From contig JAQCNG010000195.1 in NCBI GenBank assembly GCA_028275145.1, positions 1 to 9,910 on the forward strand: a stretch of DNA of 9,910 bases, written 5' to 3'. The translations under genes and the position numbers were made by a program. Below the pieces are notes generated by a model. It worked only from the letters and a program-made list of their open reading frames with translations. It had not been told where the DNA came from and did not search any database. Positions 4,414 to 9,910 of this stretch are shown here, one piece after another. The stretch is from Halovenus sp. (GTDB lineage Archaea; Halobacteriota; Halobacteria; Halobacteriales; Haloarculaceae). How positions within the stretch are numbered: the stretch's first letter is position 1; every line of letters begins with the position of its first letter.

Positions 4414-5472
4414 TCACGCCTCGGCGTCGACACCGACCGCCGCCTCGAGGCTGTCGAACCCGTCTGCCTCCAGCAGTTCGAGCAGGTCGCGGTTGATGTC
4501 CCGGGCAATCGAGGGGCCACGGTAGACGAGTCCGGTGTACAGCTGGACCAGCCGTGCACCGGCTCGCAGCTTTCGGTAGGCATCCTCGGCGGTGGCGACA
4601 CCGCCGACACCGACCACCGGCACGTCCACCCGGCGGGAGACGTACCGGACCATCTCGGTCGCCCGGGGTTCGATCGGTCGGCCCGACAGTCCGCCGGCCT
4701 CGGCGCGGTGAGGCGACTCCAGTGTCCGGGGGCGCTCGGTCGTGGTGTTCGTGGCGACCACGCCGTCGAGGTCGAACTCACTGACCAGCGAGACGGCGTC
4801 GGTAACCGCCCGCTCGGGCAGGTCAGGCGAGAGTTTGACCAGCAGCGGCGACGCACCCGCGTCGACGAGTTCCGAGACGATGGCCGCCATCGAGTCGTAG
4901 CTCTGCAGCGCCGCAAACCCCTGGGAGTTCGGACAGGAGATGTTGACGACGAACAGGTCCGCCCCGGTCACCTGCTCGTAACTCCGCCGGTAGTCCGCCG
5001 GGGCCTCCCCCGGCGGGACGTCCTCGGATTTGGCGATGTTGACACCCACGGGGACGTCGACATCGAGGCGGGCCAGACGGTCGCCGACGACTGTCGCGCC
5101 GTCGTTGTTCAGCCCCATGCGGTTGACGATAGCCTCGTCCTCGGGCAGCCGGAACATCCGCGGCCGGGGGTTGCCGGCCTGTGGCTCCGCGGTCACACCG
5201 CCAACCTCGACGAAGCCAAAGCCCAGTGCCGCAAGCGCCGGCGGCAGGTGTGCGTTCTTGTCGAACCCGGCCGCGACGCCAACCGGGTTGGGAAAGGACA
5301 GGCCAAACGCCGTCGTCTCGAGACGGTCGTCGGTGACGGCAAAGCGGTCGCCGACGGGGTCGAGCAGTGGCGTTCGCTGGAAGCCACGGAGACCGGCGTG
5401 GGCGAGTCGGTGGGCCATCTCCGGCGGCAGTCGAAACAGAAGCGGTTTGAGTGTGCTGTAAACTCTCTCCAT
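4414..5472 (-). CDS. pyrD: Dihydroorotate dehydrogenase (class 2-like)
   Basis: This encodes a 352-residue enzyme oxidising dihydroorotate to orotate, the fourth step of UMP synthesis, with FMN. The N-terminal helical extension (1-40) and FGLSFPNPVGVAAGFDKN (56-73), VGGVTAEPQAGNPRPRMFRL (90-109) and NRMGLNNDG (117-125) match the membrane-associated, quinone-linked class 2 enzymes. The C-terminal half keeps KLSPD (213-217), the NTTT segment (242-245), GGLSGRPI (260-267), VGVGGV (287-292) and YTGLVYRGP (312-320), which hold FMN and its phosphate. The catalytic-base motif reads NISCPN with Cys180 where class 2 enzymes normally have Ser. The ATG 5472 start is chosen because the frame above it overlaps the AbrB-like gene. 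It is probably cotranscribed with that gene, 26 bases upstream, with a hairpin between them. Confidence 0.96.
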   Translation of the reverse strand: MERVYSTLKPLLFRLPPEMAHRLAHAGLRGFQRTPLLDPVGDRFAVTDDRLETTAFGLSFPNPVGVAAGFDKNAHLPPALAALGFGFVEVGGVTAEPQAGNPRPRMFRLPEDEAIVNRMGLNNDGATVVGDRLARLDVDVPVGVNIAKSEDVPPGEAPADYRRSYEQVTGADLFVVNISCPNSQGFAALQSYDSMAAIVSELVDAGASPLLVKLSPDLPERAVTDAVSLVSEFDLDGVVATNTTTERPRTLESPHRAEAGGLSGRPIEPRATEMVRYVSRRVDVPVVGVGGVATAEDAYRKLRAGARLVQLYTGLVYRGPSIARDINRDLLELLEADGFDSLEAAVGVDAEA

Positions 5473-5480
5473 GTGCGTGT

Positions 5481-5498
5481 GTTCGGTGGCAGCCGAAC
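5481..5498 (-). promoter_or_regulatory. Intercistronic hairpin before pyrD
   Basis: GTTCGG and CCGAAC pair around a 6-base loop. The stem starts immediately after the stop codon of the AbrB-like gene and ends 8 bases before the pyrD ATG. It could tune pyrD translation or mark an mRNA processing site. No T-run follows, so it is not an evident terminator. Confidence 0.35.
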
Positions 5499-5702
5499 TC
5501 AGAACTCGTGGTCGAGTTCGTCCGCATCCGTGTCCGCGTGCTGTATGATAATCTTGTCCTCGCGCACCCGCACGAACACCTCGTCGCCGATATTCATACC
5601 GGCCACGGCGAGTTCGTCCTCGTGCAGGTTCAGGTGGACGTTGTGGTACTCGCCGTCCTCGCCTTTCGCACCACTCGGACTGAGCTTCTTCTTTCGTACC
5701 AT
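5499..5702 (-). CDS. Small AbrB/SpoVT-like protein, 67 aa
   Basis: This encodes a 67-residue protein with a basic N-terminus (MVRKKKLSPSG), a strand-turn-strand core (YHNVHLNLHEDELAVAGMNI then GDEVFVRVREDKIIIQ, about 19-54) and an acidic tail. The pattern of a short strand, a helix with LHEDEL, a G-D-E-V turn and two strands resembles the swapped-hairpin AbrB fold, in which two chains form one barrel; many haloarchaeal members are annotated only as hypothetical. DNA binding is inference. It lies upstream of pyrD in the same orientation, so it may regulate or simply accompany pyrimidine synthesis. The ATG is preceded by AGAGGA with a 7-base gap, a plausible Shine-Dalgarno sequence. Confidence 0.8.
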   Translation of the reverse strand: MVRKKKLSPSGAKGEDGEYHNVHLNLHEDELAVAGMNIGDEVFVRVREDKIIIQHADTDADELDHEF

Positions 5703-5709
5703 CGCGGTA

Positions 5710-5715
5710 TCCTCT
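5710..5715 (-). promoter_or_regulatory. Shine-Dalgarno-like site before the AbrB-like gene
   Basis: The minus strand reads AGAGGA, 7 bases before the ATG at 5702. Most starts in this window look leaderless, so this one stands out. It fits the TATA-to-ATG distance here of about 40 bases, which predicts a short 5' leader. Confidence 0.4.
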
Positions 5716-5737
5716 ACTGTGGTTCAAGACAGCACAC

Positions 5738-5745
5738 ACTTAAGT
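5738..5745. promoter_or_regulatory. Shared palindromic TATA region of two divergent genes
   Basis: ACTTAAGT is a perfect palindrome. To the right its centre is 26 bases from the ATG at 5768 (leaderless HAD gene); to the left it is about 40 bases from the ATG at 5702 (leadered AbrB-like gene). One TATA element may therefore serve both directions, so the two promoters would compete for TBP. Confidence 0.5.
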
Positions 5746-5767
5746 TTACCGTGCCCATCAAGAATCA

Positions 5768-6445
5768 ATGAGCAACACCGTAGACGGGCCGGCGTACGAG
5801 GCCCTGCTGTTCGACATGGACGGGGTCCTGATCCGGGGGCGTGCGACCCTGACAGCGGTGTACGAGGCCGCTGCCGACGACGCGCTCGACGAACTCGGCG
5901 CGGAGGTTCCGCCGGCCGAGCGCGGCCCGTTCAGGCAGCCACAGTTCGGCGAGACGATGGCAGCCCGGTGTCGCGAGGCCGGACTCGACCCCGGGACGTT
6001 CTGGACCACCCGCGAGCGGTTCGCGAGCGAGCGGGCGAACGCCCGCATCGGCTCGCCCCCGCGCACACGGTTCGAGGATACGGCGGTGCTCGCGGACCTG
6101 TCGAAGCCACTCGCTGTGGTCAGCAACAACCGCGCGGCCACCGTCGAGCACGTCGCCGCCGACCTGTTTCCCGGCCGGTTCACCGTCGCCGTCGGGCGCG
6201 ACCCCACGCTCGAGGGGTACCACCGGCGCAAACCCGACCCACACTATATCAAGCGCGCCCTCGACCGCCTCGGTGCGGACCACGCGCTGTACCTCGGTGA
6301 CCGCAAGAAGGACCTGCTCGCGGCCCGCCGTGCCGGTATCGACGGTGCGCTGGTCCGGCGCGAGTTCAACCGGGAGGTCACACTCGAGGGGTCGGCGCTC
6401 GAAGTCGACGGCCTCCGGGGGTTGCCAGCGCTGCTCGAGCGCTGA
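5768..6445 (+). CDS. HAD-superfamily hydrolase (phosphoglycolate-phosphatase-like)
   Basis: This encodes a 225-residue cytoplasmic phosphatase. All four HAD motifs are present: I, FDMDGVL with the nucleophile Asp16 and acid/base Asp18; II, VVSNN with Ser119; III, Lys155 in RRKPDP; IV, YLGDRKKDLLAARRAG with Asp178 and Asp182. A helical cap domain fills about residues 25-100, between motifs I and II (C1 cap), as in phosphoglycolate phosphatase and beta-phosphoglucomutase relatives. The real substrate cannot be told from sequence; sugar phosphate or phosphoglycolate are the usual candidates. The leaderless ATG lies 26 bases from the TATA palindrome. It is convergent with the 6-phosphogluconate dehydrogenase gene, with a 15-base gap. 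Confidence 0.93.
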   Translation: MSNTVDGPAYEALLFDMDGVLIRGRATLTAVYEAAADDALDELGAEVPPAERGPFRQPQFGETMAARCREAGLDPGTFWTTRERFASERANARIGSPPRTRFEDTAVLADLSKPLAVVSNNRAATVEHVAADLFPGRFTVAVGRDPTLEGYHRRKPDPHYIKRALDRLGADHALYLGDRKKDLLAARRAGIDGALVRREFNREVTLEGSALEVDGLRGLPALLER

Positions 6446-6460
6446 GAACGACCGCCGCGC

Positions 6461-7363
6461 TCACCGCCGGCGCACCTCGTGACGACCGAACCCGTAGCGC
6501 AGGCGGTTGGCGAGTCGCCGCGAGAACCGGCCCTCGTCACCGGTCGCGCGCGAGCCGAACCGCTCGGCGAGTGCCTGGTAGATGAGCGGCAGCGCCACCT
6601 CCTGTTCGAGGCTCTCCCGGAGTGTCCAGGTGCCGGTGGACCCGCCCGCGACGTGGTCGGCGACGTCGCCGAGGTCGGTGCCCTCCTCGCGAAAGGCCTC
6701 CTCGCACAGTTCCAGCAGCCAGGACCGCACCACTGCCCCGTTGTTCCAGGTCCGTGCCACCGCCGCCAGGTCGAGGTCGTAGCGACCCTCGTGGAGCAGT
6801 TCGAACCCCTCGCCGTAGGTCTGCATCAGCGCGTACTCGACGCCGTTGTGGACCATCTTGACGTAGTGGCCCGACCCGGTCGGCCCCATCCGCTCGTGAC
6901 CCTCGGGACCGGTCGCCACCGCGTCGAACACCGGCTCGCAGGTCTCGTAGGCGGGTTCCGGCCCGCCGACCATCAGCGAGAAACCCAGCTCTGCCCCCGC
7001 CGGCCCGCCGCTGGTCCCGCAGTCGAGGTAGGCCGCGTCGGTCGTACCCGCACGACGGACCGAGTCCTCGAAGTGTGAGTTCCCGCCGTCGATGACGACG
7101 TCGTCGCCGGTGAGCTGTGGCGCGAGTTCGTCGAGCGCGGCGTCGACCGGCTCACCCGCGGGGACCATCAGCCAGATGCACTTTCGCTCGCCGAGGTGTG
7201 TGGCGAGCGCGTCGATGGAGTCGGCCGGGGTCGCACCCGCGTCCGCGGCCGCCGCGACTGCCTCGTCGTCGATGTCGAAGGCCGTGACGTCGTGTCCTGC
7301 CGCGAGCGTCCGGTCGACGACGATACGCCCCATCCGGCCGAGCCCGATCACGCCGAGTTCCAT
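6461..7363 (-). CDS. gndA: 6-phosphogluconate dehydrogenase, decarboxylating (short, probably NAD-dependent)
   Basis: This encodes a 300-residue enzyme converting 6-phosphogluconate to ribulose 5-phosphate and CO2, the oxidative branch supplying pentoses in haloarchaea. The Rossmann motif GLGRMG is at 7-12, and Asp30 (FDID, 29-32) ends the second strand, where an acidic residue normally favours NAD over NADP. Substrate motifs are DGGNSHFEDS (92-101), CGTSGGPAGAELG (115-127) and KMVHNGVEYALMQ (169-181) with the catalytic Lys169 and Glu176. At 300 residues it belongs to the short Gnd type rather than the 470-residue form, and lacks the long C-terminal repeat. ATG 7363 precedes the motif closely. 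The S6e gene lies 78 bases upstream on the same strand, so it probably has its own promoter. Confidence 0.96.
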   Translation of the reverse strand: MELGVIGLGRMGRIVVDRTLAAGHDVTAFDIDDEAVAAAADAGATPADSIDALATHLGERKCIWLMVPAGEPVDAALDELAPQLTGDDVVIDGGNSHFEDSVRRAGTTDAAYLDCGTSGGPAGAELGFSLMVGGPEPAYETCEPVFDAVATGPEGHERMGPTGSGHYVKMVHNGVEYALMQTYGEGFELLHEGRYDLDLAAVARTWNNGAVVRSWLLELCEEAFREEGTDLGDVADHVAGGSTGTWTLRESLEQEVALPLIYQALAERFGSRATGDEGRFSRRLANRLRYGFGRHEVRRR

Positions 7364-7441
7364 ACCAGTGACTCGCCCGGACGGCAGGTAGGAATTGTGA
7401 TTCGCCGGCGCGTGGACTCCTCTCGGCGTCTGTGACCCGGA

Positions 7442-7819
7442 TTACCCGAGTAGCTCCTCGACGTCGCCGGGGCCGTACTCGTCGATTCTGGCGTTTATCT
7501 GCCGGGTCGAGTCGCTGACCTCGCGGCCGCGGACGGTCACGCGCTTGCGCTCGCCGTCGTGTGAGGGCTCGTAGCCGGTACCCCCCTCCAGTAGCACCTC
7601 CGTGAGATTCGCCCCGCGGACGTCCTCGCGCATCGGCCGGCCGGCGTCGTCGGAGCCGCCGGTCAGCTCGAGCGTGTAGCCGTCGAGCCCGACCGAACCC
7701 CCGTCGACCGTCTCGCCGAGTTCGCGGCCGATAAAGCGGTTGGCGCTCTGTCCCGATACCTCGACCTGGCGGGTGACGCCAGCCTCGGGGTCCGCAACTG
7801 CAACTGTGAACTCAGCCAT
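7442..7819 (-). CDS. rps6e: Small-subunit ribosomal protein eS6 (S6e)
   Basis: This encodes a 125-residue protein present in archaeal and eukaryotic 30S/40S ribosomes and absent from bacteria. It contains [15 protein letters not shown] (27-41), [17 protein letters not shown] (48-64), the most conserved stretch of the family, and [20 protein letters not shown] (91-110). The length matches archaeal S6e; the long phosphorylated eukaryotic tail is absent, as expected. ATG 7819 is preferred to the upstream in-frame codon at 7846 because the TATA-like GCTTTTGC at 7850-7843 lies 27-28 bases before it, giving a leaderless start, and because [12 protein letters not shown] begins the family alignment. 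Confidence 0.96.
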   Translation of the reverse strand: MAEFTVAVADPEAGVTRQVEVSGQSANRFIGRELGETVDGGSVGLDGYTLELTGGSDDAGRPMREDVRGANLTEVLLEGGTGYEPSHDGERKRVTVRGREVSDSTRQINARIDEYGPGDVEELLG

Positions 7820-7842
7820 ACCTGAAACGAGTCGGTGGGCTC

Positions 7843-7850
7843 GCAAAAGC
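7843..7850 (-). promoter_or_regulatory. TATA-like box of rps6e
   Basis: The minus strand reads GCTTTTGC within GGGCTTTTGCGAG, centred about 28 bases before the ATG at 7819. This is the same class of box as the one before the gene at 1206. Confidence 0.5.
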
Positions 7851-8017
7851 CCGTCGAACCACGAGCACCGCCGCGGTGGTCTGGCACGCCCGCAACCGGC
7901 CCCGGATGCCCAGCACTCTCCGAGAGACTACCCGAGAGACGGACCGCGCCGGCAGTTACCGGAACGCAAAACCGCTCGCTGACAGGACCGACCGGTGCTG
8001 TGACGGGCGTTCGGAAG

Positions 8018-8026
8018 GGGTAAGTG
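8018..8026 (+). promoter_or_regulatory. Promoter-like element for the DUF92 gene
   Basis: GGGTAAGTG is centred about 29 bases before the GTG at 8051, which favours 8051 over the in-frame GTG at 8024 that would lie within this element. The match to a TATA box is weak. The spacer 7851-8017 shows only a 9-base direct repeat (CCGAGAGAC at 7920 and 7932) and no gene. Confidence 0.35.
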
Positions 8027-8050
8027 CCACGGAGCGACTTACAGTTACTC

Positions 8051-9382
8051 GTGACATCGCCAGTGCGGCGCGGGGCGGCGTTCGCCCTCGTCGGGTCGTT
8101 CGCGCTCGTCGTTCCACTGGTCGGCGTCGAGGAACCGGCGGCGGAGACACTGCTGGCTGCCGGCCCGTTCCTCGGGGTTGCCGCAGTTGCACTGCTGGTC
8201 CGCCCGGGGCAGGTGTTTTTCGAACTGTTTGCCTGGCCCGCCGACCGCCGGGACGGCCGACTGTACGGACTGGCGGCGTTCGCGCTGGCGACTGCCGGAC
8301 TCGCGGTGCTGGTGGTCGGGTTCGGACTGCCCGAGCACGTCTTCGTGGCGACGGTGCTGTTGCTCGCGGTGGGCAACGTCGCCGGCCAGGCGGTCCGGTG
8401 GGCCACCGACTCACCGCTGCTGGCTATCGCCGGATTCGTCGCCGGCGGGTGCCTCGCTGCGAGCGCCGGCCAACTGTTCACCGTCTGGCTGACAGACCCC
8501 GGCGTGACCTGGCAGGTCGGTGCCTTTCTGGCTGCGAGCGGGACACTCGCGGCCGCGCTCGTCCGCGAGACGCTGTTTCGCCGCGACGACGCGCTCGTGG
8601 TCGTCTCGGTGGCGCTGTTGCTGTGGATGCTCGCCGCGCTCGCCGGTGACGTGACGGCCACCCGTATCGGCGTCGCACTCGGTGCCACGGCTCTGCTCGG
8701 CTACACCGCCTTCGCGCTCGGGACGGCCTCGATTCCCGGGATGCTGACCGGCGCGTTGCTTGTGTTTCTCACTATCGTGCTGGGCGGGTACGGCTGGTTC
8801 GCGATGCTGGCGGCCTTTTTCGCCGTCGGTGGTCTCTCGACGAAGGTCGGCTACGAGCGCAAGGCAGAACGCGGCGTCGAGCAGGAAAACGATGGCGCAC
8901 GCGACACGGGCAACGTGCTCGCGAACTCGCTGGTCGCGCTGGTGGCGGTGCTCGCGGTCCCGCTCGGCTCGGAACTCGGCATCGCCGAGGACGTGTTCCT
9001 CTACGCGTTCGCGGGCGCGGTGGCCGCGGCGCTCGCCGACACCCTCTCCAGCGAGATCGGCGCGATGTACGACCAGCCCCGCCTCATCACTAGCCTCGAA
9101 CCGGTCGAACCGGGCACCGACGGGGCGGTCACCTGGCAGGGAACGGTCGCGGGTGTCGTCGGTGCCGCCGTCGTCGCCGCCGTCGGTGTCTCCGCCGGCA
9201 TCGGCACGGCCGGGGTCGCCGTTGTCCTGTTCGCCGGCACTGTCGGGATGACCGTCGATAGTGTGCTCGGCGTCGTGCTCGAGGGGCCGGTGCTCGGCAA
9301 CCAGGGTGTCAACTTCTTCGCCACGCTCGCGGCGGCCATCGCCGCGGCGACGGTCACGGTTTCCGCGGGGGTGTCCGTGTGA
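8051..9382 (+). CDS. DUF92 family multi-spanning membrane protein
   Basis: This encodes 443 residues with about a dozen hydrophobic segments. The C-terminal part (from about residue 225) is the DUF92/TIGR00297 core: GGLSTKVGYERKA (260-272), the cytoplasmic turn, LADTLSSEIG (328-337), then a PxLITSLEPVEPGTDGAVTWQG segment (343-363) and VNFFATLAAA near the end. The family includes the plant enzyme VTE6, a phytyl-phosphate kinase; whether the archaeal members phosphorylate an isoprenoid is inference. The extra N-terminal region (about 215 residues, some seven membrane segments) is longer than the usual core. I chose GTG 8051 because MTSPVRR fits a membrane N-terminus with positive inside charge. 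It ends in a GTGA overlap with the next gene. Confidence 0.87.
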   Translation: MTSPVRRGAAFALVGSFALVVPLVGVEEPAAETLLAAGPFLGVAAVALLVRPGQVFFELFAWPADRRDGRLYGLAAFALATAGLAVLVVGFGLPEHVFVATVLLLAVGNVAGQAVRWATDSPLLAIAGFVAGGCLAASAGQLFTVWLTDPGVTWQVGAFLAASGTLAAALVRETLFRRDDALVVVSVALLLWMLAALAGDVTATRIGVALGATALLGYTAFALGTASIPGMLTGALLVFLTIVLGGYGWFAMLAAFFAVGGLSTKVGYERKAERGVEQENDGARDTGNVLANSLVALVAVLAVPLGSELGIAEDVFLYAFAGAVAAALADTLSSEIGAMYDQPRLITSLEPVEPGTDGAVTWQGTVAGVVGAAVVAAVGVSAGIGTAGVAVVLFAGTVGMTVDSVLGVVLEGPVLGNQGVNFFATLAAAIAAATVTVSAGVSV

Positions 9383-9792
9383 CCCGTGTCCGGCCCGGGC
9401 GGCCCGCCGACCTCGACCCGCTCGCACCGGCACAGGCGGCGCTCTCCGACCCTGTCCCCGAACTGCTCGCGGGTGCGCTCACCCGCGACGGCCCGGCGAC
9501 GGTTCTGGTCGCAGTCGACGACCGGCCGGTCGGCTATCTGCTCGCTGTTCCGGGTCCCGAGGCGGTCTACGTGCCCGAGATTGCGGTCCGGCCCGACCGG
9601 CAGGGAGCGGGTCACGGCTCGGCGCTCCTGTCGGCGCTTTTCGCCCGCGCGGACAGCGCGGTCCGTCTGACCGTCGCCGTCGAGAACGAGCGAGCACGGC
9701 GGTTCTACGGGCGCCACGGGTTCACAGTCGCCGAGCGCGTCCCGGACCGCTTCGAGAGCGGCGACGGACTGGTGCTCGTGCGGCCGGCCTGA
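9379..9792 (+). CDS. GNAT-family N-acetyltransferase
   Basis: This encodes a 137-residue acyltransferase using acetyl-CoA. VYVPEIAVRPDRQGAGHGSA (63-82) is GNAT motif A with the Q-x-x-G-x-G CoA-phosphate loop (Gln75, Gly78, Gly80). VAVENERARRFYGRHGF (99-115) is motif B with the Asn103 and Tyr110 typical of RimI-like members. The substrate (protein N-terminus, lysine or small amine) cannot be told. It begins at GTG 9379, overlapping the DUF92 stop by GTGA, so translation is probably coupled to it. Codon use matches its neighbour, which supports a stable operon. Confidence 0.92.
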   Translation: MTRVRPGRPADLDPLAPAQAALSDPVPELLAGALTRDGPATVLVAVDDRPVGYLLAVPGPEAVYVPEIAVRPDRQGAGHGSALLSALFARADSAVRLTVAVENERARRFYGRHGFTVAERVPDRFESGDGLVLVRPA

Positions 9793-9836
9793 GACGACGG
9801 TCGCCACCAGTGCCGCCGGACGCTCTTCTCACACGG

Positions 9837-9910
9837 TCAGTCCGGCGACGACGGTGTCGTGCCGGGCTCTGGCTCCTCGTCGGGTGTCCCGGGCGACTGC
9901 CAGCGTGCCC
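9837..9910 (-). CDS. Possible C-terminal end of a minus-strand gene running off the window
   Basis: On the minus strand, one frame reads ARWQSPGTPDEEPEPGTTPS and then SPD before a TGA at 9839-9837. The acidic, Pro-rich tail and good third-position GC are typical of haloarchaeal C-termini. A second frame, ending ARHDTVVAGLTV at a TGA at 9831-9829, cannot be excluded, but it uses more rare Arg codons. With only 74 bases the family is not recognisable. Confidence 0.3.
   Translation of the reverse strand, partial: ARWQSPGTPDEEPEPGTTPSSPD

Noticed and set aside
4708..6300. A 530-codon plus-strand open frame
   Set aside because: It is antisense to pyrD and the AbrB-like gene and then out of frame with the HAD gene; its composition is Arg-rich and Pro-rich, as expected of a GC-rich shadow frame.
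7920..7940. Direct repeat CCGAGAGAC twice with a 12-base period
   Set aside because: Only two units in GC-rich spacer, with no promoter or operator geometry; likely chance. No CRISPR-like array exists in the window.
8024..8050. In-frame upstream GTG start for the DUF92 gene
   Set aside because: It overlaps the promoter-like GGGTAAGTG; GTG 8051 gives a typical N-terminus at the right spacing.
7663..8688. A 341-codon minus-strand open frame rich in Ser, Thr and Ala
   Set aside because: It overlaps S6e and the DUF92 gene out of frame; both of those have clear family motifs.

Overview
The window is a piece of a haloarchaeal (class Halobacteria) chromosome. The evidence is the high GC content, the acidic proteins, the ribosomal protein S6e gene, a split-exon elongator tRNA-Met with a bulge-helix-bulge intron, and TATA-like boxes about 26-30 bases before many start codons, which is the leaderless promoter layout of this group. 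I cannot name the genus. Most of the window is ordinary core genome; the exceptions are the small-gene and RNA-rich stretch at about 3.3-4.4 kb and the decayed genes at about 0.95-1.85 kb.

Layout. 1-892: the 3' part of a luciferase-like (LLM) flavin/F420 oxidoreductase. 955-1125 (minus): a 56-codon stub of a GxGxxG dinucleotide-binding oxidoreductase that still has a promoter. 1206-1840: a hypothetical protein translationally coupled to a membrane-protein gene that looks cut short. 1851-2060: a small zinc-ribbon protein. 2064-2348 (minus): a small helical protein. 2599-3333: a 244-residue haloarchaeal hypothetical protein. 3334-4350 is RNA-rich: tRNA-Pro(CGG) on minus, a 22-base fragment of that tRNA 81 bases away, a 48-residue small protein, a candidate small RNA of about 70 nt (TATA box, two hairpins, T-run), a doubtful short ORF, and intron-containing tRNA-Met(CAT) on minus.

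4414-5702 (minus): an AbrB-like small protein followed by pyrD (dihydroorotate dehydrogenase, pyrimidine synthesis), with a hairpin between them. 5768-6445 (plus): a HAD-type phosphatase, divergent from that operon and sharing a palindromic TATA region with it. 6461-7363 (minus): 6-phosphogluconate dehydrogenase of the short type (oxidative pentose phosphate pathway in haloarchaea). 7442-7819 (minus): ribosomal protein S6e. 8051-9792 (plus): a DUF92 multi-spanning membrane protein with a GNAT acetyltransferase overlapping it by GTGA. The right edge probably holds the end of another minus-strand gene.

The genes do not form one pathway. Clear units are 1206+1610, the 5702-4414 operon, and 8051+9379. 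The most interesting unexplained signals are the candidate small RNA at 3868-3938 and the tRNA-Pro fragment at 3441-3462, which suggests an old integration or recombination event. No complete mobile element, CRISPR array or defence system is visible.
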